A stretch of DNA of 64,000 nucleotides from positions 62,001-126,000 of the forward strand of contig JAOZHU010000035.1 of assembly GCA_026014705.1 (NCBI GenBank), read 5' to 3'. The notes under the pieces are model-generated. The model saw only the letters and a list, made by a program, of their open reading frames with translations. It had not been told where the DNA came from and did not search any database. Numbering within the stretch: position 1 is the stretch's first letter; each line of letters starts with the position of its first letter. Positions 17,004-25,914 of the stretch are shown here, piece by piece. Made by a program: the position numbers and the translations under genes. Source of the stretch: Candidatus Bathyarchaeota archaeon (GTDB taxonomy: Archaea > Thermoproteota > Bathyarchaeia > Bathyarchaeales > Bathycorpusculaceae).

Positions 17004-18128
17004 ATGGCGGAAAAAAGAGATTACTACGAAGTACTAGGTGTTCAGCGAAACGCGTCCAAAGACGAAATCAAAGACGCCTATAGAAAGCTAGCTCTGCAGT
17101 ACCACCCAGACAGGAACAAGTCACCTGACGCAGAAGAAAAATTCAAAGAAATCTCTGAAGCATACGCTGTATTGTCAGACGACGAAAAACGGCAACAGTA
17201 CGACATGCTTGGACATGCAGGTTTTGACCAGCGCTATACGAGAGAAGATATTTTCCGTGGAGCCGACTTCAACTCAATATTCCGCGACTTAGGCTTCGGC
17301 TTCGGCGACCTCTTCCGACACTTCTTCGGAGGAGGCTTCAGCGCCGACTTCAACGAATGCGTAAACCGCGGACAAGACCTAGTCTACGAACTTGAAGTAA
17401 CCTTAGAAGAAGCCGCCAGAGGCACAGAAAAAGAAATAGAAATCCCCAGAACCGAAAAATGCGAAGTCTGCAATGGTTCAGGAGCAAGCCCAGGCACTAC
17501 ACCGCGCACGTGCCCACAATGCAACGGCGCAGGCAAAGTGCAACACATGAGAAAAAGCAGCTTCGCCATGTACGTGCAAGTTACGCCATGCCCCACCTGC
17601 AGGGGAAAAGGCACATTGATTGATTCACCATGCAAAAATTGCCGCGGCACGGGTGTAGTCAGGAAACGCCGTAAGATAACTGTGAAAATACCCATGGGCA
17701 TAGATGAAGGCTATCAGCTTAGGCTTAGAGGCGAAGGCGAAACGGCGCCTAACGGCGGAGCAGCAGGCGACCTGTATGTCCTCGTGCATATTCGCCCGAA
17801 CGAATTATTCGCGAGAGACGGCGATGACCTACTGCACGTTTTAATGATTGGTTACCCTCAAGCCGCTCTTGGTGCCGAAGTTACAGTGCCTACGCTGGAA
17901 GGACCCGCAACAGTGAAGATTCATCCTGGAACGCAACTTGGCGAAGTCATCCGTTTGAAGGGAAAAGGCATGCCACGGTTCAGAGGATACGGCAAAGGCG
18001 ATTTACTTGTCCGCATTGGAATCGCTGTACCAGAGAAACTTACGCCACGACAACGTGCACTCTTGGAGGAGTTAGCGAAAGAATTTAGCGAAGGCGTGCA
18101 GACCAAGGGACGCAAATTCCGATTCTAA
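17004..18128 (+). CDS. dnaJ: Chaperone DnaJ (HSP40)
   Basis: A 374-aa co-chaperone that stimulates DnaK ATPase and hands over substrates. J domain 5-70 with YHPDRN around residues 32-37. Gly/Phe-rich segment about 85-120. Four CxxCxGxG zinc repeats ([32 protein letters not shown]) at about 153-220. C-terminal beta domains with QLRLRGEGE. All family elements are intact. It is the third gene of grpE-dnaK-dnaJ, 54 bp after dnaK, with ATG 17004. Confidence 0.96.
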   Translation: MAEKRDYYEVLGVQRNASKDEIKDAYRKLALQYHPDRNKSPDAEEKFKEISEAYAVLSDDEKRQQYDMLGHAGFDQRYTREDIFRGADFNSIFRDLGFGFGDLFRHFFGGGFSADFNECVNRGQDLVYELEVTLEEAARGTEKEIEIPRTEKCEVCNGSGASPGTTPRTCPQCNGAGKVQHMRKSSFAMYVQVTPCPTCRGKGTLIDSPCKNCRGTGVVRKRRKITVKIPMGIDEGYQLRLRGEGETAPNGGAAGDLYVLVHIRPNELFARDGDDLLHVLMIGYPQAALGAEVTVPTLEGPATVKIHPGTQLGEVIRLKGKGMPRFRGYGKGDLLVRIGIAVPEKLTPRQRALLEELAKEFSEGVQTKGRKFRF

Positions 18129-18218
18129 ACTTGACCCGTTAATAGCGGTACGGACTGACAAAATTTTTAAGCAGAACCCAACAATAAAGGTACACAGCTT
18201 TCTTGAAGGGGGAATAAG

Positions 18219-18584
18219 GTGGCAATCAATTTAGATGCTGCGTTGATAAATCTGGCAATAAACATCATAATCAACGTCATCGTGCTGGCGCCTGTCTTCT
18301 GGATTTCAGGCAGACTCTTAGCAGGCAAAGACCACGCGAAATTCACAGATGCACTTTGGATAGTGGTTCTAGGAACCATAATCGGCTCGGTTTTCGGCTA
18401 CTTCTTTTCAGGCATAATCGCCTCAATCATAATGCTGATTATCTGGCTGGCTTTGGTGAAGCACTTCTTTGACTGCGGATGGCTTAAAGCGTTAGTCATA
18501 AGCATCGTAGCCGTGTTGATATTCATGGCGATAGCCTTCTTGCTGGGATTAATCGGAGTAGTCATCGTAGCCTTATGGTTCTAG
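18219..18584 (+). CDS. Small membrane protein, four hydrophobic segments
   Basis: A 121-aa very hydrophobic protein with about four transmembrane helices (approx. 8-31, 46-68, 66-82, 92-118). A charged loop (GKDHAKFTDA) follows the first helix. The GTG start at 18219 is preceded by AAGGGGGA at 18206-18213. I recall similar short membrane proteins in methanogens and Bathyarchaeia, all of unknown role. It follows dnaJ by 90 bp and has its own possible promoter (AATTTTTAAGC, about 18160-18172). Confidence 0.75.
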   Translation: MAINLDAALINLAINIIINVIVLAPVFWISGRLLAGKDHAKFTDALWIVVLGTIIGSVFGYFFSGIIASIIMLIIWLALVKHFFDCGWLKALVISIVAVLIFMAIAFLLGLIGVVIVALWF

Positions 18585-18599
18585 CCTAAGCTGCAAAAC

Positions 18600-18615
18600 T
18601 TCCTTTCTTTTTTTT
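18600..18615 (+). terminator. Oligo-T transcription terminator
   Basis: A TTCCTTTCTTTTTTTT run 16-30 bp after the stop of the small membrane protein. T-tracts in the non-template strand are the usual intrinsic termination signal of archaeal RNA polymerase. Confidence 0.55.
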
Positions 18616-18630
18616 AAAAAAAAGCAAATC

Positions 18631-18747
18631 GATATTAGCAGAGGCGTTCAAAATCCAATTTTTCTAGCATATGCTTCCGAAAGAAACAAGTACGGAACAG
18701 GAAGAAGTGACGGCAACGTCTGGGTCAGCAGGATGCTTGACCTATAA
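18631..18747 (+). pseudogene. Possible 3' remnant of a coding gene
   Basis: A frame ending TAA at 18745-18747 reads protein-like (DISRGVQNPIFLAYASERN, KYGTGRSDGNVWVSRM) but has no start and runs upstream into an A/T tract. It looks like the tail of a lost gene. I cannot name the family. Chance coding-like sequence is the alternative. Confidence 0.25.
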
Positions 18748-18923
18748 CCACAACAACAGAACCTATGGTATGTGAAAACACAACTTCATTTTTTCAATCC
18801 AATCTAACCAAAAAACTACTTCAATCTGGATTTCAGTCCAACCAGTCCAAGAAACAAGATAGTATGCATTCACAGTTTATATAAGGGGCAATAGTTTCTT
18901 TCACAGCATATGGTGACTGAAAC

Positions 18924-19166
18924 ATGCGAATTGGCGTTTGCGGCATAGCTTGCGAGAAATGCCCCCGAATGCAAAAAGGCACATGCCCCAACGGCACAAC
19001 TGGCTGCGTAGCAAGAGCAAACAAATTCTGTAAAATATGCAATTGCGCTTTCAGCAAAGGCGTAAAATTATGCTTCGAATGCGTAGAGTTTCCATGCGAA
19101 ACCACCAAGCAAGGACCCATAAGCTACGGCTACTGCCAATACATCGCAGGCAAAGCTCAGCCATAA
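18924..19166 (+). CDS. DUF3795-type cysteine-rich protein
   Basis: An 80-aa protein with 11 Cys. The opening CGIACEKCPRMQKGTCPNG and the later CKICNCAFSKGVKLCFECVEFPC are the DUF3795 pattern. It is a small cytosolic, presumably metal-binding domain widespread in archaea and anaerobic bacteria, of unknown function. ATG 18924 starts the conserved motif after three residues. A TATA box (TTTATATAAGG) lies about 40 bp upstream. It stands alone. Confidence 0.85.
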   Translation: MRIGVCGIACEKCPRMQKGTCPNGTTGCVARANKFCKICNCAFSKGVKLCFECVEFPCETTKQGPISYGYCQYIAGKAQP

Positions 19167-19560
19167 ACAGCACGCGTTCACGAATAATCTTCACTAGCTG
19201 CTTAACGCCTTTTTTCGATTTGCGCTTCCGACAAATACGAAAGATTCAACCGTACCACATTCCACCATTTGCAGCTGCAATAAAATCTGAACCAACAATA
19301 TAGGCTACTTTGTTTTTCCACAACTTTCAAAAACAACGAAGTAACGCCGAAAAGCCTCAATAGTCACTTCCCGCTTTCCCAAACTTCGTTCAGTAAACAT
19401 GCGCATAAAGCCATGCTCCCCGAATTTTTGCGGCTTATTCTATCTGCTCCAGTTTTGTAACATGGATTTGTCATAAATACCGAAAGTATCAACACCTTTT
19501 TAAGCGGAAAGCAGCCTTATTCTGCATGAGCGTCAGCCCAACCGCGAGGAGACCAAACGA
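19167..19560. other. 394-bp region without a supported gene
   Basis: AT-rich intergenic DNA. A 33-codon minus-strand frame (19305-19406) reads somewhat protein-like but has no family match. Near the right end, ACACCTTTTTAAGCGG at about 19491-19506 could be a promoter for the 108-aa gene. Nothing else was seen. Confidence 0.35.
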
Positions 19561-19887
19561 GTGGAATTAAGCCGGAAAAAACTGCGTGAAGAAGTTCTTG
19601 AACGAATCAAATATGTTAAAACTTGCGTTATGGCTCGCGAATTATGCCTCTTAGTGCGCACGAACCGCGCTGTCCTAGAACCGAAAGACGTGAAAGACAT
19701 ATGCAGCTACATATCAAACCTCTGCAAAGAAGAAGGCTGCGCCGACCCAAGCGAACTCTGCAGGAAAGCAGCTGAGGCAGTAGGCTCCAAAGATGAGGCG
19801 AAGTATCTGGAACTGTGCGCTCAAAGCTGCGTCAAATGCGGAGAAGCCAAACGGACAGCACCAAAACGAGAAACTTATGTGGCGTAA
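19561..19887 (+). CDS. Uncharacterised cysteine-containing helical protein
   Basis: A 108-aa mostly helical protein with nine Cys scattered through helices (KTCVMARELCLLV, DICSYISNLCKEEGCADPSELC, ELCAQSCVKCGEA). No signal peptide or membrane segment. The GTG start at 19561 follows GAGGAGACC. The spacing is not a ribbon or ferredoxin. A four-helix metal-binding bundle is possible, but I do not recognise the family. Confidence 0.65.
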   Translation: MELSRKKLREEVLERIKYVKTCVMARELCLLVRTNRAVLEPKDVKDICSYISNLCKEEGCADPSELCRKAAEAVGSKDEAKYLELCAQSCVKCGEAKRTAPKRETYVA

Positions 19888-19945
19888 ATTTATGCACAAA
19901 CCCTTTAAGCAGAACATTTTCTAAATCTTGTTGGAGACTTGTGAC

Positions 19946-20422
19946 GTGTTCATCGCTCCTTTCGTTCCCAGCCCTGTTCAAGTTATTCAGCGCATGTTGC
20001 AGTTAGCTGATTTGAAACCCGGAGAAGTACTATTTGATTTAGGCGCAGGCGACGGCAGGTCAGTTATAATGGCTGCAAAGACGTTTCGCGCTAGAGCCGT
20101 AGGCGTCGAGTTGAGAGAAGATTTAGCTAAAAAAGCGTTAAGCGCTATACGCGAGAACGGCTTGTCTGATAGGGTAACCATAGTTAACGGCGACATGTTT
20201 ACCGTAAACTTGACCTCGGCAGATGTTGTTTTCCTTTACTTGACAACGAGCGCGAACGAGAAAATCAGACCAAAGCTTGAGTCTGAGCTTAAACCGGGAG
20301 TTCGGGTGGTTTCACATGATTACGAGATTGTAGGGTGGATTCCTGAAAAAGTGGAGAATTTCTGCGAGAACCCTCAGTTGGGTTATCCATCGCATACGCT
20401 TTACCTCTACAAGAAACCGTGA
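19946..20422 (+). CDS. Class I SAM-dependent methyltransferase
   Basis: About 158 aa. The SAM-binding motif I is VLFDLGAGDGRSVI, the acidic end of beta 2 is AVGVELRED, and motif IV is the VVFLYLTTSANE strand. The sequence IAPFVPSP at the N-terminus resembles small lysine/N-methyltransferases of the COG4123/DOT1-like fringe, but the substrate is unknown. An open frame begins at TTG 19928. GGAG at 19933-19936 is better spaced for GTG 19946. Ends convergently with the kelch gene. Confidence 0.8.
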   Translation: MFIAPFVPSPVQVIQRMLQLADLKPGEVLFDLGAGDGRSVIMAAKTFRARAVGVELREDLAKKALSAIRENGLSDRVTIVNGDMFTVNLTSADVVFLYLTTSANEKIRPKLESELKPGVRVVSHDYEIVGWIPEKVENFCENPQLGYPSHTLYLYKKP

Positions 20423-20436
20423 ATGCAGCGGTTTTG

Positions 20437-21864
20437 CTATCGTCGGCGTTTTTTGAAGTAAATCAGCAGCCCAGCAGCCGCTACGCCAATTGCGATGATT
20501 GCTGCAATCGCCTGGGGTAATGCTGAAAAAGACTCTGGCTGGTTCACGGTGAACTGAACTGTTTCAGAGACGCCACTGTTGCCGACGGCATCCTTAACGT
20601 AGACTGTTATGTTGTGCAAACCATTTGATAAGCCAGCTATAGTGATGTTGCCAGTGATTGGCGTAATCTCTTGTTTGTCGAGGCTGTAGCCCATCCACGA
20701 AACTGGCTTGTTCACCGTAAAAACCAAAGTAATGCTACTTAGAGTGGAACTCATGTTTTCGGGTGAAACAACCTTAACAGTAGGCGGCGTGGTTCCGTAT
20801 CCGAATGGCGTGTACTGCTCGTTCGCCGCGCTAAAAGAAGTTGACGGCACAAAACTGCTGCTGCCTTGCTCAATGGTGCGACCGCCGATGACATAGAGTT
20901 TATCGTTTAACAGCGCTACACTTGCATCAACGCGTTGTGTCGGCACCGCAGTGCAGGTCGTCCAACTGTCAGTTTTCGGGTCATAGCTTTGGGCTGTGAA
21001 TCCGCGGATGCCTAACATCCAGAAGGGATAGCCTGCGTCAGCGCCGAAAACGTAGATTCGTTCAGGGGCAAATGTGCCTGTTGTTGCCACGGCTGAAGCG
21101 TAAACTGCGGGTGCGGGTGAAGATGCACCTAGACTCCAGCTGTCATTTTCGGTATTATGTATGCGAGTGAGGTTGAAGGTTACTCCTCGAACTGGCCATT
21201 GGCCGCCAACAGACCAGCCGCCGATTATGTATATTTTGTTGTTGAATACGGTTGAAGCGTAGTTGCTTGCTCCAAGAAATGTGAAGTTAATGGCGGACAT
21301 GGGTGCTTTAGTGGTCCATGAATTCGACTGTGGGTCATAGACTTCATTAATGGTGAGCGCTTGAGTGTCTGCGACGCCGCCTATTAGGTAGATTTTGCCG
21401 TTCACGATGTTTGCTTGTATGCCAGAGCGGGGTGTGGGCATTGCTTTTTTGGTTTCCCATGTGTCTGTCTCTGGGTCGTAGACCTCATTAACATTTGTGG
21501 CGCCGCTACTATTGCGTCCACCTATGCAGTAAATCTTGTTCTGGAAAACTGCTATACCGAAACTGTCTCTGGGTGTCGGCATGGACGCTTTGTAAGTCCA
21601 CGTATCCGTTGCTGGGTCATACTCCTCGGTTGTAGCCAGATTTTCGCCTCCGATTGCGTAGATTTTCTCGTTCACTACGGCAACCCTGCAGTTCCTTGCT
21701 TGCTGCATCGGCGCTTTCGTTGTCCATGAGTCTTCGGCGGCATGTGTGAATCGTGTTTCAGCCACAGCAGTTGTTAATAGCATTGCCAAGAAGGCTGTTA
21801 AGGTGAATGTTTTGTGTTTCCTAAGCCCCACCCTGATGCTGCACCTTTTTGAATAGATTGGCAT
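20437..21864 (-). CDS. Secreted kelch-repeat surface protein
   Basis: A 475-aa protein. Signal peptide about 1-42 (ends TRFTHA). Six kelch blades follow, each with YDPxTDTW and YxIGG-type elements (VNEKIYAIGGENL, FQNKIYCIGGRN, VNGKIYLIGGVA, FNNKIYIIGGWS, LNDKLYVIGGRT). There is an Ig-like/fibronectin-type segment about 355-440, then a C-terminal membrane helix and KKRRR stop-transfer. It is exposed on the outside and may bind polysaccharide or protein. The promoter carries operator A shared with two other surface genes. Confidence 0.9.
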   Translation of the reverse strand: MPIYSKRCSIRVGLRKHKTFTLTAFLAMLLTTAVAETRFTHAAEDSWTTKAPMQQARNCRVAVVNEKIYAIGGENLATTEEYDPATDTWTYKASMPTPRDSFGIAVFQNKIYCIGGRNSSGATNVNEVYDPETDTWETKKAMPTPRSGIQANIVNGKIYLIGGVADTQALTINEVYDPQSNSWTTKAPMSAINFTFLGASNYASTVFNNKIYIIGGWSVGGQWPVRGVTFNLTRIHNTENDSWSLGASSPAPAVYASAVATTGTFAPERIYVFGADAGYPFWMLGIRGFTAQSYDPKTDSWTTCTAVPTQRVDASVALLNDKLYVIGGRTIEQGSSSFVPSTSFSAANEQYTPFGYGTTPPTVKVVSPENMSSTLSSITLVFTVNKPVSWMGYSLDKQEITPITGNITIAGLSNGLHNITVYVKDAVGNSGVSETVQFTVNQPESFSALPQAIAAIIAIGVAAAGLLIYFKKRRR

Positions 21865-21895
21865 GTTGGCTCAACACAGTATTTTTCAGATGCCT

Positions 21896-21941
21896 TATTT
21901 AGCTCTCCCTGAGGAACAGACCTGTTCTCACATAAGAACAC
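21896..21941 (-). promoter_or_regulatory. GAGAAC-type operator A with TATA, upstream of kelch gene
   Basis: Divergent member of a three-copy element (see 24805 and 25781). It has AGGAACA, GTTCTC and AAGAAC half-sites in the same spacing, next to a shared TTAGCTCTC block. About 28 of 44 positions match copy C. It lies about 30 bp upstream of the kelch start codon, so it is directly upstream of or over the TATA position. Confidence 0.6.
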
Positions 21942-22076
21942 TTGTTAGGCGACTATGATGCGCCAAACCTGTCAGCCGAACTGTTCTTTAAAATGCCTTA
22001 TGGCAGCGCCACGAATTGGAAAACCTTCCTGTTCTGCGAAAAAAGTTTTTAGCCGAGGGCTGCCTCCATAGTTATA

Positions 22077-22604
22077 GTGCATGTTATGCAGTTTGTTCCA
22101 TGGCAGAACATTTCAGACTGGAATTGCACGGCATGTGGTTACTGCTGCAAGCTTTACAGTGTAGTCTTGAATTTTCCAGAGTGGCTAAGGCTCGTCAAGA
22201 CATTCGGCGCCGAAACCACTGTTGCAGGTTTGAACAGGTTTTACATTAAGAGAGCTGACGACGGCGCTTGCACGTTTTTGTGTCATTTCGGAGGTTCGTA
22301 CTTATGCGGGTTGCAGCACATGAAACCTGTAGCGTGCAAACTGTGGCCTTTTAAAATTCTTTCAGAACCCAAATACGGACATGCTAGCCGTGCTCAATTC
22401 AACTACAGAAGCAGAACGTTGTTTGTTTACGCTGATTCGATGTGTTCTGGGCTGCGGTATGGCGCTCCAACTTGGGAGTTCACGTTTTCAACTTTGAGAG
22501 AATTTGCAGACATTGCTTTAGGCATGCGTCAAGCGCAATGTAAAACAACCAGCAACCTGTCTTCTGGTAGGCTTTGCGGTCTGCGGTGGAGCGGGTTCTG
22601 GTGA
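22077..22604 (+). CDS. YkgJ-family Cys-cluster protein
   Basis: A 175-aa protein with CTACGYCCKLY near residue 17, then CTFLCHFGGSYLCGLQHMKPVACKLWPF, the CxxCxxCC plus spaced Cys pattern of the YkgJ/UPF0153 zinc- or iron-chelating family. Metal identity and function are uncertain. GTG 22077 or ATG 22086 may start it. It converges with the radical SAM gene, 3 bp apart. Confidence 0.82.
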   Translation: MHVMQFVPWQNISDWNCTACGYCCKLYSVVLNFPEWLRLVKTFGAETTVAGLNRFYIKRADDGACTFLCHFGGSYLCGLQHMKPVACKLWPFKILSEPKYGHASRAQFNYRSRTLFVYADSMCSGLRYGAPTWEFTFSTLREFADIALGMRQAQCKTTSNLSSGRLCGLRWSGFW

Positions 22605-22607
22605 GTT

Positions 22608-23780
22608 TTAGCCGACGCACCATCCGAACCGTTTCATAGTAGATGGATAAACTTTTGTTTCCAGCAGTAAATCTTGCAGGCAGACTGGGTCTGTTTCTAA
22701 ATAGTCTCCGCTGCAGGCGTAGGCGCGTCCCCTGCATCCGCCGCATGTGTTGCTGTATGGGCATTCTCGGCATTTGCCTTTCAGTTTGCTTCGGTCTCTG
22801 AGTTCGTTGAGGATTTTTGAGTTGCGCCAGATGTGTGTGAGGCTTTGCTGGCGGATGTTGCCGACTTTCACTGGCAGGAACGTGCAGGGGTAGATGTCGC
22901 CGTCTGGGCGTAGGCTGAAGTAGGCGATGCCTGCGTGGCAGCCGATTGGGGCGTGTATCCAGAATTGCTTCAGTAGCAAGTCGCGTGGTTTGGTGCCGTT
23001 GAATTCGTGCAGGTTGGAGACGATGTCTGGGTAGAGCGGAATGCCGCCTGACATTGTGAAAACCATTTCTTTTTCTTCCTGCATTCGCTGCAGATACCGC
23101 ATTAGACTTGTCCGCTGTGTCGGGGTCATGGCTAGGTCCATGATGTCTTTGCCGCGTCCCACTGGAACTAAATCGTAAACTGCTGCTTGCTCTACGCCTA
23201 ATTTGGCTAATAATTCTATTCGTTTGGGTAGGTCGTCGAAGTTGTCTCGTAATGCCATGGTGGTAACTACCACTTCCAAGTCAACTTCCAAGCAGGCTTT
23301 TATGGCGTCTACGGCTTTGTTGAAGGTGCCGGGCACGTTTCGGAGTTTGTCGTGGCATTCGGGTACGCTTGAGTCAATAGGTATGCCTACAGCCATGATT
23401 CCCGAATCCTTAAGCGCAAGTGCTGTTTTGTGGTTGAGCAGGACGCCGTTTGTTAGCATCGCGGGGATGATGCCTGCGTCTACGCAGTACTCTGCGAGTG
23501 CCAAGACGAAGTCTTTTCTGAGTAGGGGTTCCCCGCCGCTGAAAATCAACGCTTCCGTGCCCAAAGCCGCCATTTCGTCTATTGCGTACATGGCTTCTTT
23601 CAGGGTAAGCTCGTTAGTCAGGGCTTCTTCGGCTTCAACATGACAATGTAAACAGCGCAAGTTGCAAGCTTTGGTTACGGCGTAAGATACTATTAGCGGC
23701 GTGTTCGGTTTTCCCTTTAAGCCTTTGCCTAAGAGTTTCTGGCGAAGCATCAGTTCCACGAGTTTAAGCATTATGCCCAC
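22608..23780 (-). CDS. Radical SAM/SPASM protein (AhbC/AhbD/NirJ-like)
   Basis: A 390-aa enzyme. Radical SAM cluster motif CNLRCLHC at about residue 39, GGEPLLR, and a C-terminal SPASM domain (DGDIYPCTF, CRECPYSNTCGGCRGRAYACSGDY, DPVC) binding auxiliary [4Fe-4S] clusters. The order and the GCRGRAYA/DP-x-C ending resemble the heme-biosynthesis enzymes AhbC/AhbD and NirJ. Peptide-modifying SPASM enzymes are an alternative. No heme gene is adjacent. The closest upstream gene on the strand is a LamG surface protein, 58 bp away, which is probably unrelated. Confidence 0.85.
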   Translation of the reverse strand: MGIMLKLVELMLRQKLLGKGLKGKPNTPLIVSYAVTKACNLRCLHCHVEAEEALTNELTLKEAMYAIDEMAALGTEALIFSGGEPLLRKDFVLALAEYCVDAGIIPAMLTNGVLLNHKTALALKDSGIMAVGIPIDSSVPECHDKLRNVPGTFNKAVDAIKACLEVDLEVVVTTMALRDNFDDLPKRIELLAKLGVEQAAVYDLVPVGRGKDIMDLAMTPTQRTSLMRYLQRMQEEKEMVFTMSGGIPLYPDIVSNLHEFNGTKPRDLLLKQFWIHAPIGCHAGIAYFSLRPDGDIYPCTFLPVKVGNIRQQSLTHIWRNSKILNELRDRSKLKGKCRECPYSNTCGGCRGRAYACSGDYLETDPVCLQDLLLETKVYPSTMKRFGWCVG

Positions 23781-23838
23781 GCTTGTGTTCTCCTGCTTTT
23801 GTTTGCTGGCGCTTGCGGCTGCACGGGTTTGCCTCTTT

Positions 23839-24774
23839 TTAGGCTTTTGAGTGAATCATCCACATTTGGACGGCTCTCCGCAGTAACCATGCTACAGCGA
23901 AGACCACTGCGACGACGATTATGGCGATTAGCAGGTTAGGTCCAATGTCAATTTGAGCTGCGGCGGTCAGCGTTTCTGGAGCTAAATTGCTTATTCTGGC
24001 TTCGTCTATTATGACTTTTGCGTCGTGCCCAAAGTAAATCTCGCTTCCGTTCAGTATGGCGCCCTCGGGGTTTTGTACACCGTGGATGGCTGTGACGGTT
24101 TTTTCGTAGCCGTTTACGTATAGGTGCATGCCTGACGCGGTGCGTGTGAACGCCACATGAGTCCACTGTTTCAGCGTGATAACTGGTTCAGTTGTTACTA
24201 TTTCGTTGAAGCCATCGGTGTCAGTGAATACGAAGCCGCTGAGCACGCCTTTGTCGGGTTCGCTTGCTCTAACGGCGATTCCCGTAATGCGCGTGATGTT
24301 TTTCCATTGAGCGTCTGCTCGGGTACATTTGACGATGATGTTGTTGTATTCGGCGTCTGTGAAACCTTGGACGCTTATCCATGCTTCGAGTTTGATTTCA
24401 TTCGTTATGTCTAAGCTGGGCGAGATTGGTATGAATATGGGTTCGGGTGAAGGTGGAAAGCCCACTAGGAAAGCGATGGGTACGTAAACGAAGTTGCTTC
24501 CGTCGAATTCCAGCGCCTTGTCGAATTTGCCTTCAACGAGCGCTGGCGGTGGTTCAGGTCCTAGTGTCCCATGGTTTATGCCTGTTGCGTCGGGCGTGAT
24601 TTGTCTGTATCCGTCTGGTTTGATTTCGTCAAAATGCCATAAACCAACCGTGTATGCGTCTGGTGAACTTTGCGCTTGCGCCGTGGCTGTGGAGGCTATG
24701 CCTAATGTGATGGTTAGAATCAGGGTTAAAATCAGGTTTTTTATTGGTTTTTTGTGTTCTGTTAGCGTTGTCAA
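23839..24774 (-). CDS. Secreted LamG-domain surface protein
   Basis: A 311-aa protein with a signal peptide (about 1-35, ending TAQA), a concanavalin A-like LamG domain (GLWHFDE, NHGTLG, KFDKALEFDGSNFVYVPI, WTHVAFTRTASGMHLYVNG, IIDEARI), and a C-terminal membrane helix followed by basic residues. Probably carbohydrate- or protein-binding on the cell surface. TTG start at 24774, about 30 bp downstream of operator B, fits a short or absent leader. Same architecture (signal, beta domain, C-terminal anchor) as the kelch protein. Confidence 0.88.
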   Translation of the reverse strand: MTTLTEHKKPIKNLILTLILTITLGIASTATAQAQSSPDAYTVGLWHFDEIKPDGYRQITPDATGINHGTLGPEPPPALVEGKFDKALEFDGSNFVYVPIAFLVGFPPSPEPIFIPISPSLDITNEIKLEAWISVQGFTDAEYNNIIVKCTRADAQWKNITRITGIAVRASEPDKGVLSGFVFTDTDGFNEIVTTEPVITLKQWTHVAFTRTASGMHLYVNGYEKTVTAIHGVQNPEGAILNGSEIYFGHDAKVIIDEARISNLAPETLTAAAQIDIGPNLLIAIIVVAVVFAVAWLLRRAVQMWMIHSKA

Positions 24775-24804
24775 TCACCGTTTATTCATGGATTTAAAAG
24801 TCGT

Positions 24805-24848
24805 TATTAGCTCTATCTAGAGAACAGCAACGTTCTCTTGAGAGAACG
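24805..24848 (-). promoter_or_regulatory. GAGAAC-type operator B with TATA, upstream of LamG gene
   Basis: Three half-sites GAGAAC, GTTCTC, GAGAAC at 12-bp and 10-bp steps, flanked by ATTAGCTCT. Identical to copy C at 36 of 43 positions, differing mainly in the spacer. The start codon lies about 32 bp downstream, so AGCTAATA could act as the TATA element with the half-sites just upstream of it. Confidence 0.75.
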
Positions 24849-24853
24849 AGGTC

Positions 24854-25759
24854 TCAAGGTTGATGGTAGGCTGATAGATAGGAGACGTAAATTTCGTAAT
24901 GGTCAATATCTAGGCTGGAAGGGACAAGGTAAAAAGTGACCTGCTTTGTTTGGCCACTTCCCAAACTGAATTGGTTGTTGCCAATTGCTGTAGGGGAGGC
25001 TACTGTGGTTGTTGTAATGTTTATTGCTTCCTCGGTTTGAATGATGCTGCCGTTCCGACTGTACAGTATTGCTGTTAAGCTGATGGTTGACACATAGCTG
25101 TCCGTGAAAGGAATTTTGCCAATTGGCGCGTTGCGGTCACTGTCGTTCCCCGCATCCGCAGCGGTATAATCGTTTCTAATTACCAAGGCGATAACTAAGT
25201 AAGGGTCTCCATCACGGCAAACAACTCCATACTCTCCAGAGTCCCAATCTCCGGCGTCAAATGTCCACCCGAAAAATGACAGCATCAATGAACGGTTGTT
25301 AGTAAGCTCGAATTCTCGGCGGGAAGAGAAGTAGGACTTGTTTTCGCTGAACCATGGAGTTTTAAATGGATAAGAGGGGCTATAGTAGTAGCCTACTGAT
25401 GTGGATATGAGAAAAATCTTCGTGGGCGCCGCTTCATTGCTGCCGCTTGGGGTGGTTGTTAAATATCGGGAAGCAGTAGGCAGTTTCAGGCTAAGCCTTG
25501 ACTGCGCTAGTTTCAGTGCTGTGTCAAATTGCGTAATCAATATATCGCGGTCGACTATTGTGCTGTGGCATTGGTCAATTTCGTTCTGCAAAGCGGCTAT
25601 TTGTGCATGTTCAAGCACAACAATTACCGCTGTCACCAACAAGAGAAGTGCAAGTCCCACGACTGCAGTTTTCAGAACGAAACTCATCTTCGCACAACTG
25701 CTTTCTTGGTTCTGCCCTTTTCTCGCGTATGCAATGGTTCTATCCACAAGCTTTCCCAA
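24854..25759 (-). CDS. Membrane-anchored extracellular protein, unknown
   Basis: A 301-aa protein. Transmembrane anchor about 28-50 (LKTAVVGLALLLLVTAVIVVL), a short coiled coil 52-90 (IAALQNEIDQCHSTI), then a beta-rich domain about 110-295 with conserved-looking WTFDAGDWDSGEYGV and a final YEIYVSYLSAYHQP strand. It has N-glycosylation sequons and no enzyme motif. TTG 25759 opens the frame; ATG 25687 is the alternative. With operator C at 25781 acting as TATA, a leaderless start at 25759 is possible. Confidence 0.75.
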   Translation of the reverse strand: MGKLVDRTIAYARKGQNQESSCAKMSFVLKTAVVGLALLLLVTAVIVVLEHAQIAALQNEIDQCHSTIVDRDILITQFDTALKLAQSRLSLKLPTASRYLTTTPSGSNEAAPTKIFLISTSVGYYYSPSYPFKTPWFSENKSYFSSRREFELTNNRSLMLSFFGWTFDAGDWDSGEYGVVCRDGDPYLVIALVIRNDYTAADAGNDSDRNAPIGKIPFTDSYVSTISLTAILYSRNGSIIQTEEAINITTTTVASPTAIGNNQFSLGSGQTKQVTFYLVPSSLDIDHYEIYVSYLSAYHQP

Positions 25760-25780
25760 AAATATGAAGAAGGAAGAATC

Positions 25781-25824
25781 TATTAGCTCTCTCTGGAGAA
25801 CATTATGGTTCTCCTGAGAGAACG
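25781..25824 (-). promoter_or_regulatory. GAGAAC-type operator C with TATA
   Basis: Best-preserved copy: GAGAAC at 25796-25801, GTTCTC at 25808-25813, GAGAAC at 25818-25823, and TATTAGCTCT at 25781-25790. It is upstream of the 301-aa surface protein and 90 bp from the neighbouring winged-helix regulator gene, the obvious candidate to bind it. Confidence 0.75.
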
Positions 25825-25914
25825 TTAGCCAGCTGTATTCTCAGAGTTCAAAATTTGGATTCAGCTTTAATGCGCAAGAAAACGGTTTGCACGCATCATC
25901 CGAGCGATTAAAGG

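Larger units (their letters stand above)
18585..18923. other. 339-bp region: T-tract and a possible gene remnant
   Basis: It holds the oligo-T terminator, then the 39-codon frame at 18631-18747 (see separate entry). AT-rich sequence with a TTTATATAAGG TATA box at about 18875-18885 precedes the DUF3795 gene. No RNA gene was seen. Confidence 0.4.

Noticed and set aside
19305..19406. 33-aa minus-strand frame between DUF3795 and the 108-aa gene
   Set aside because: Short, no conserved motif, weak start context.
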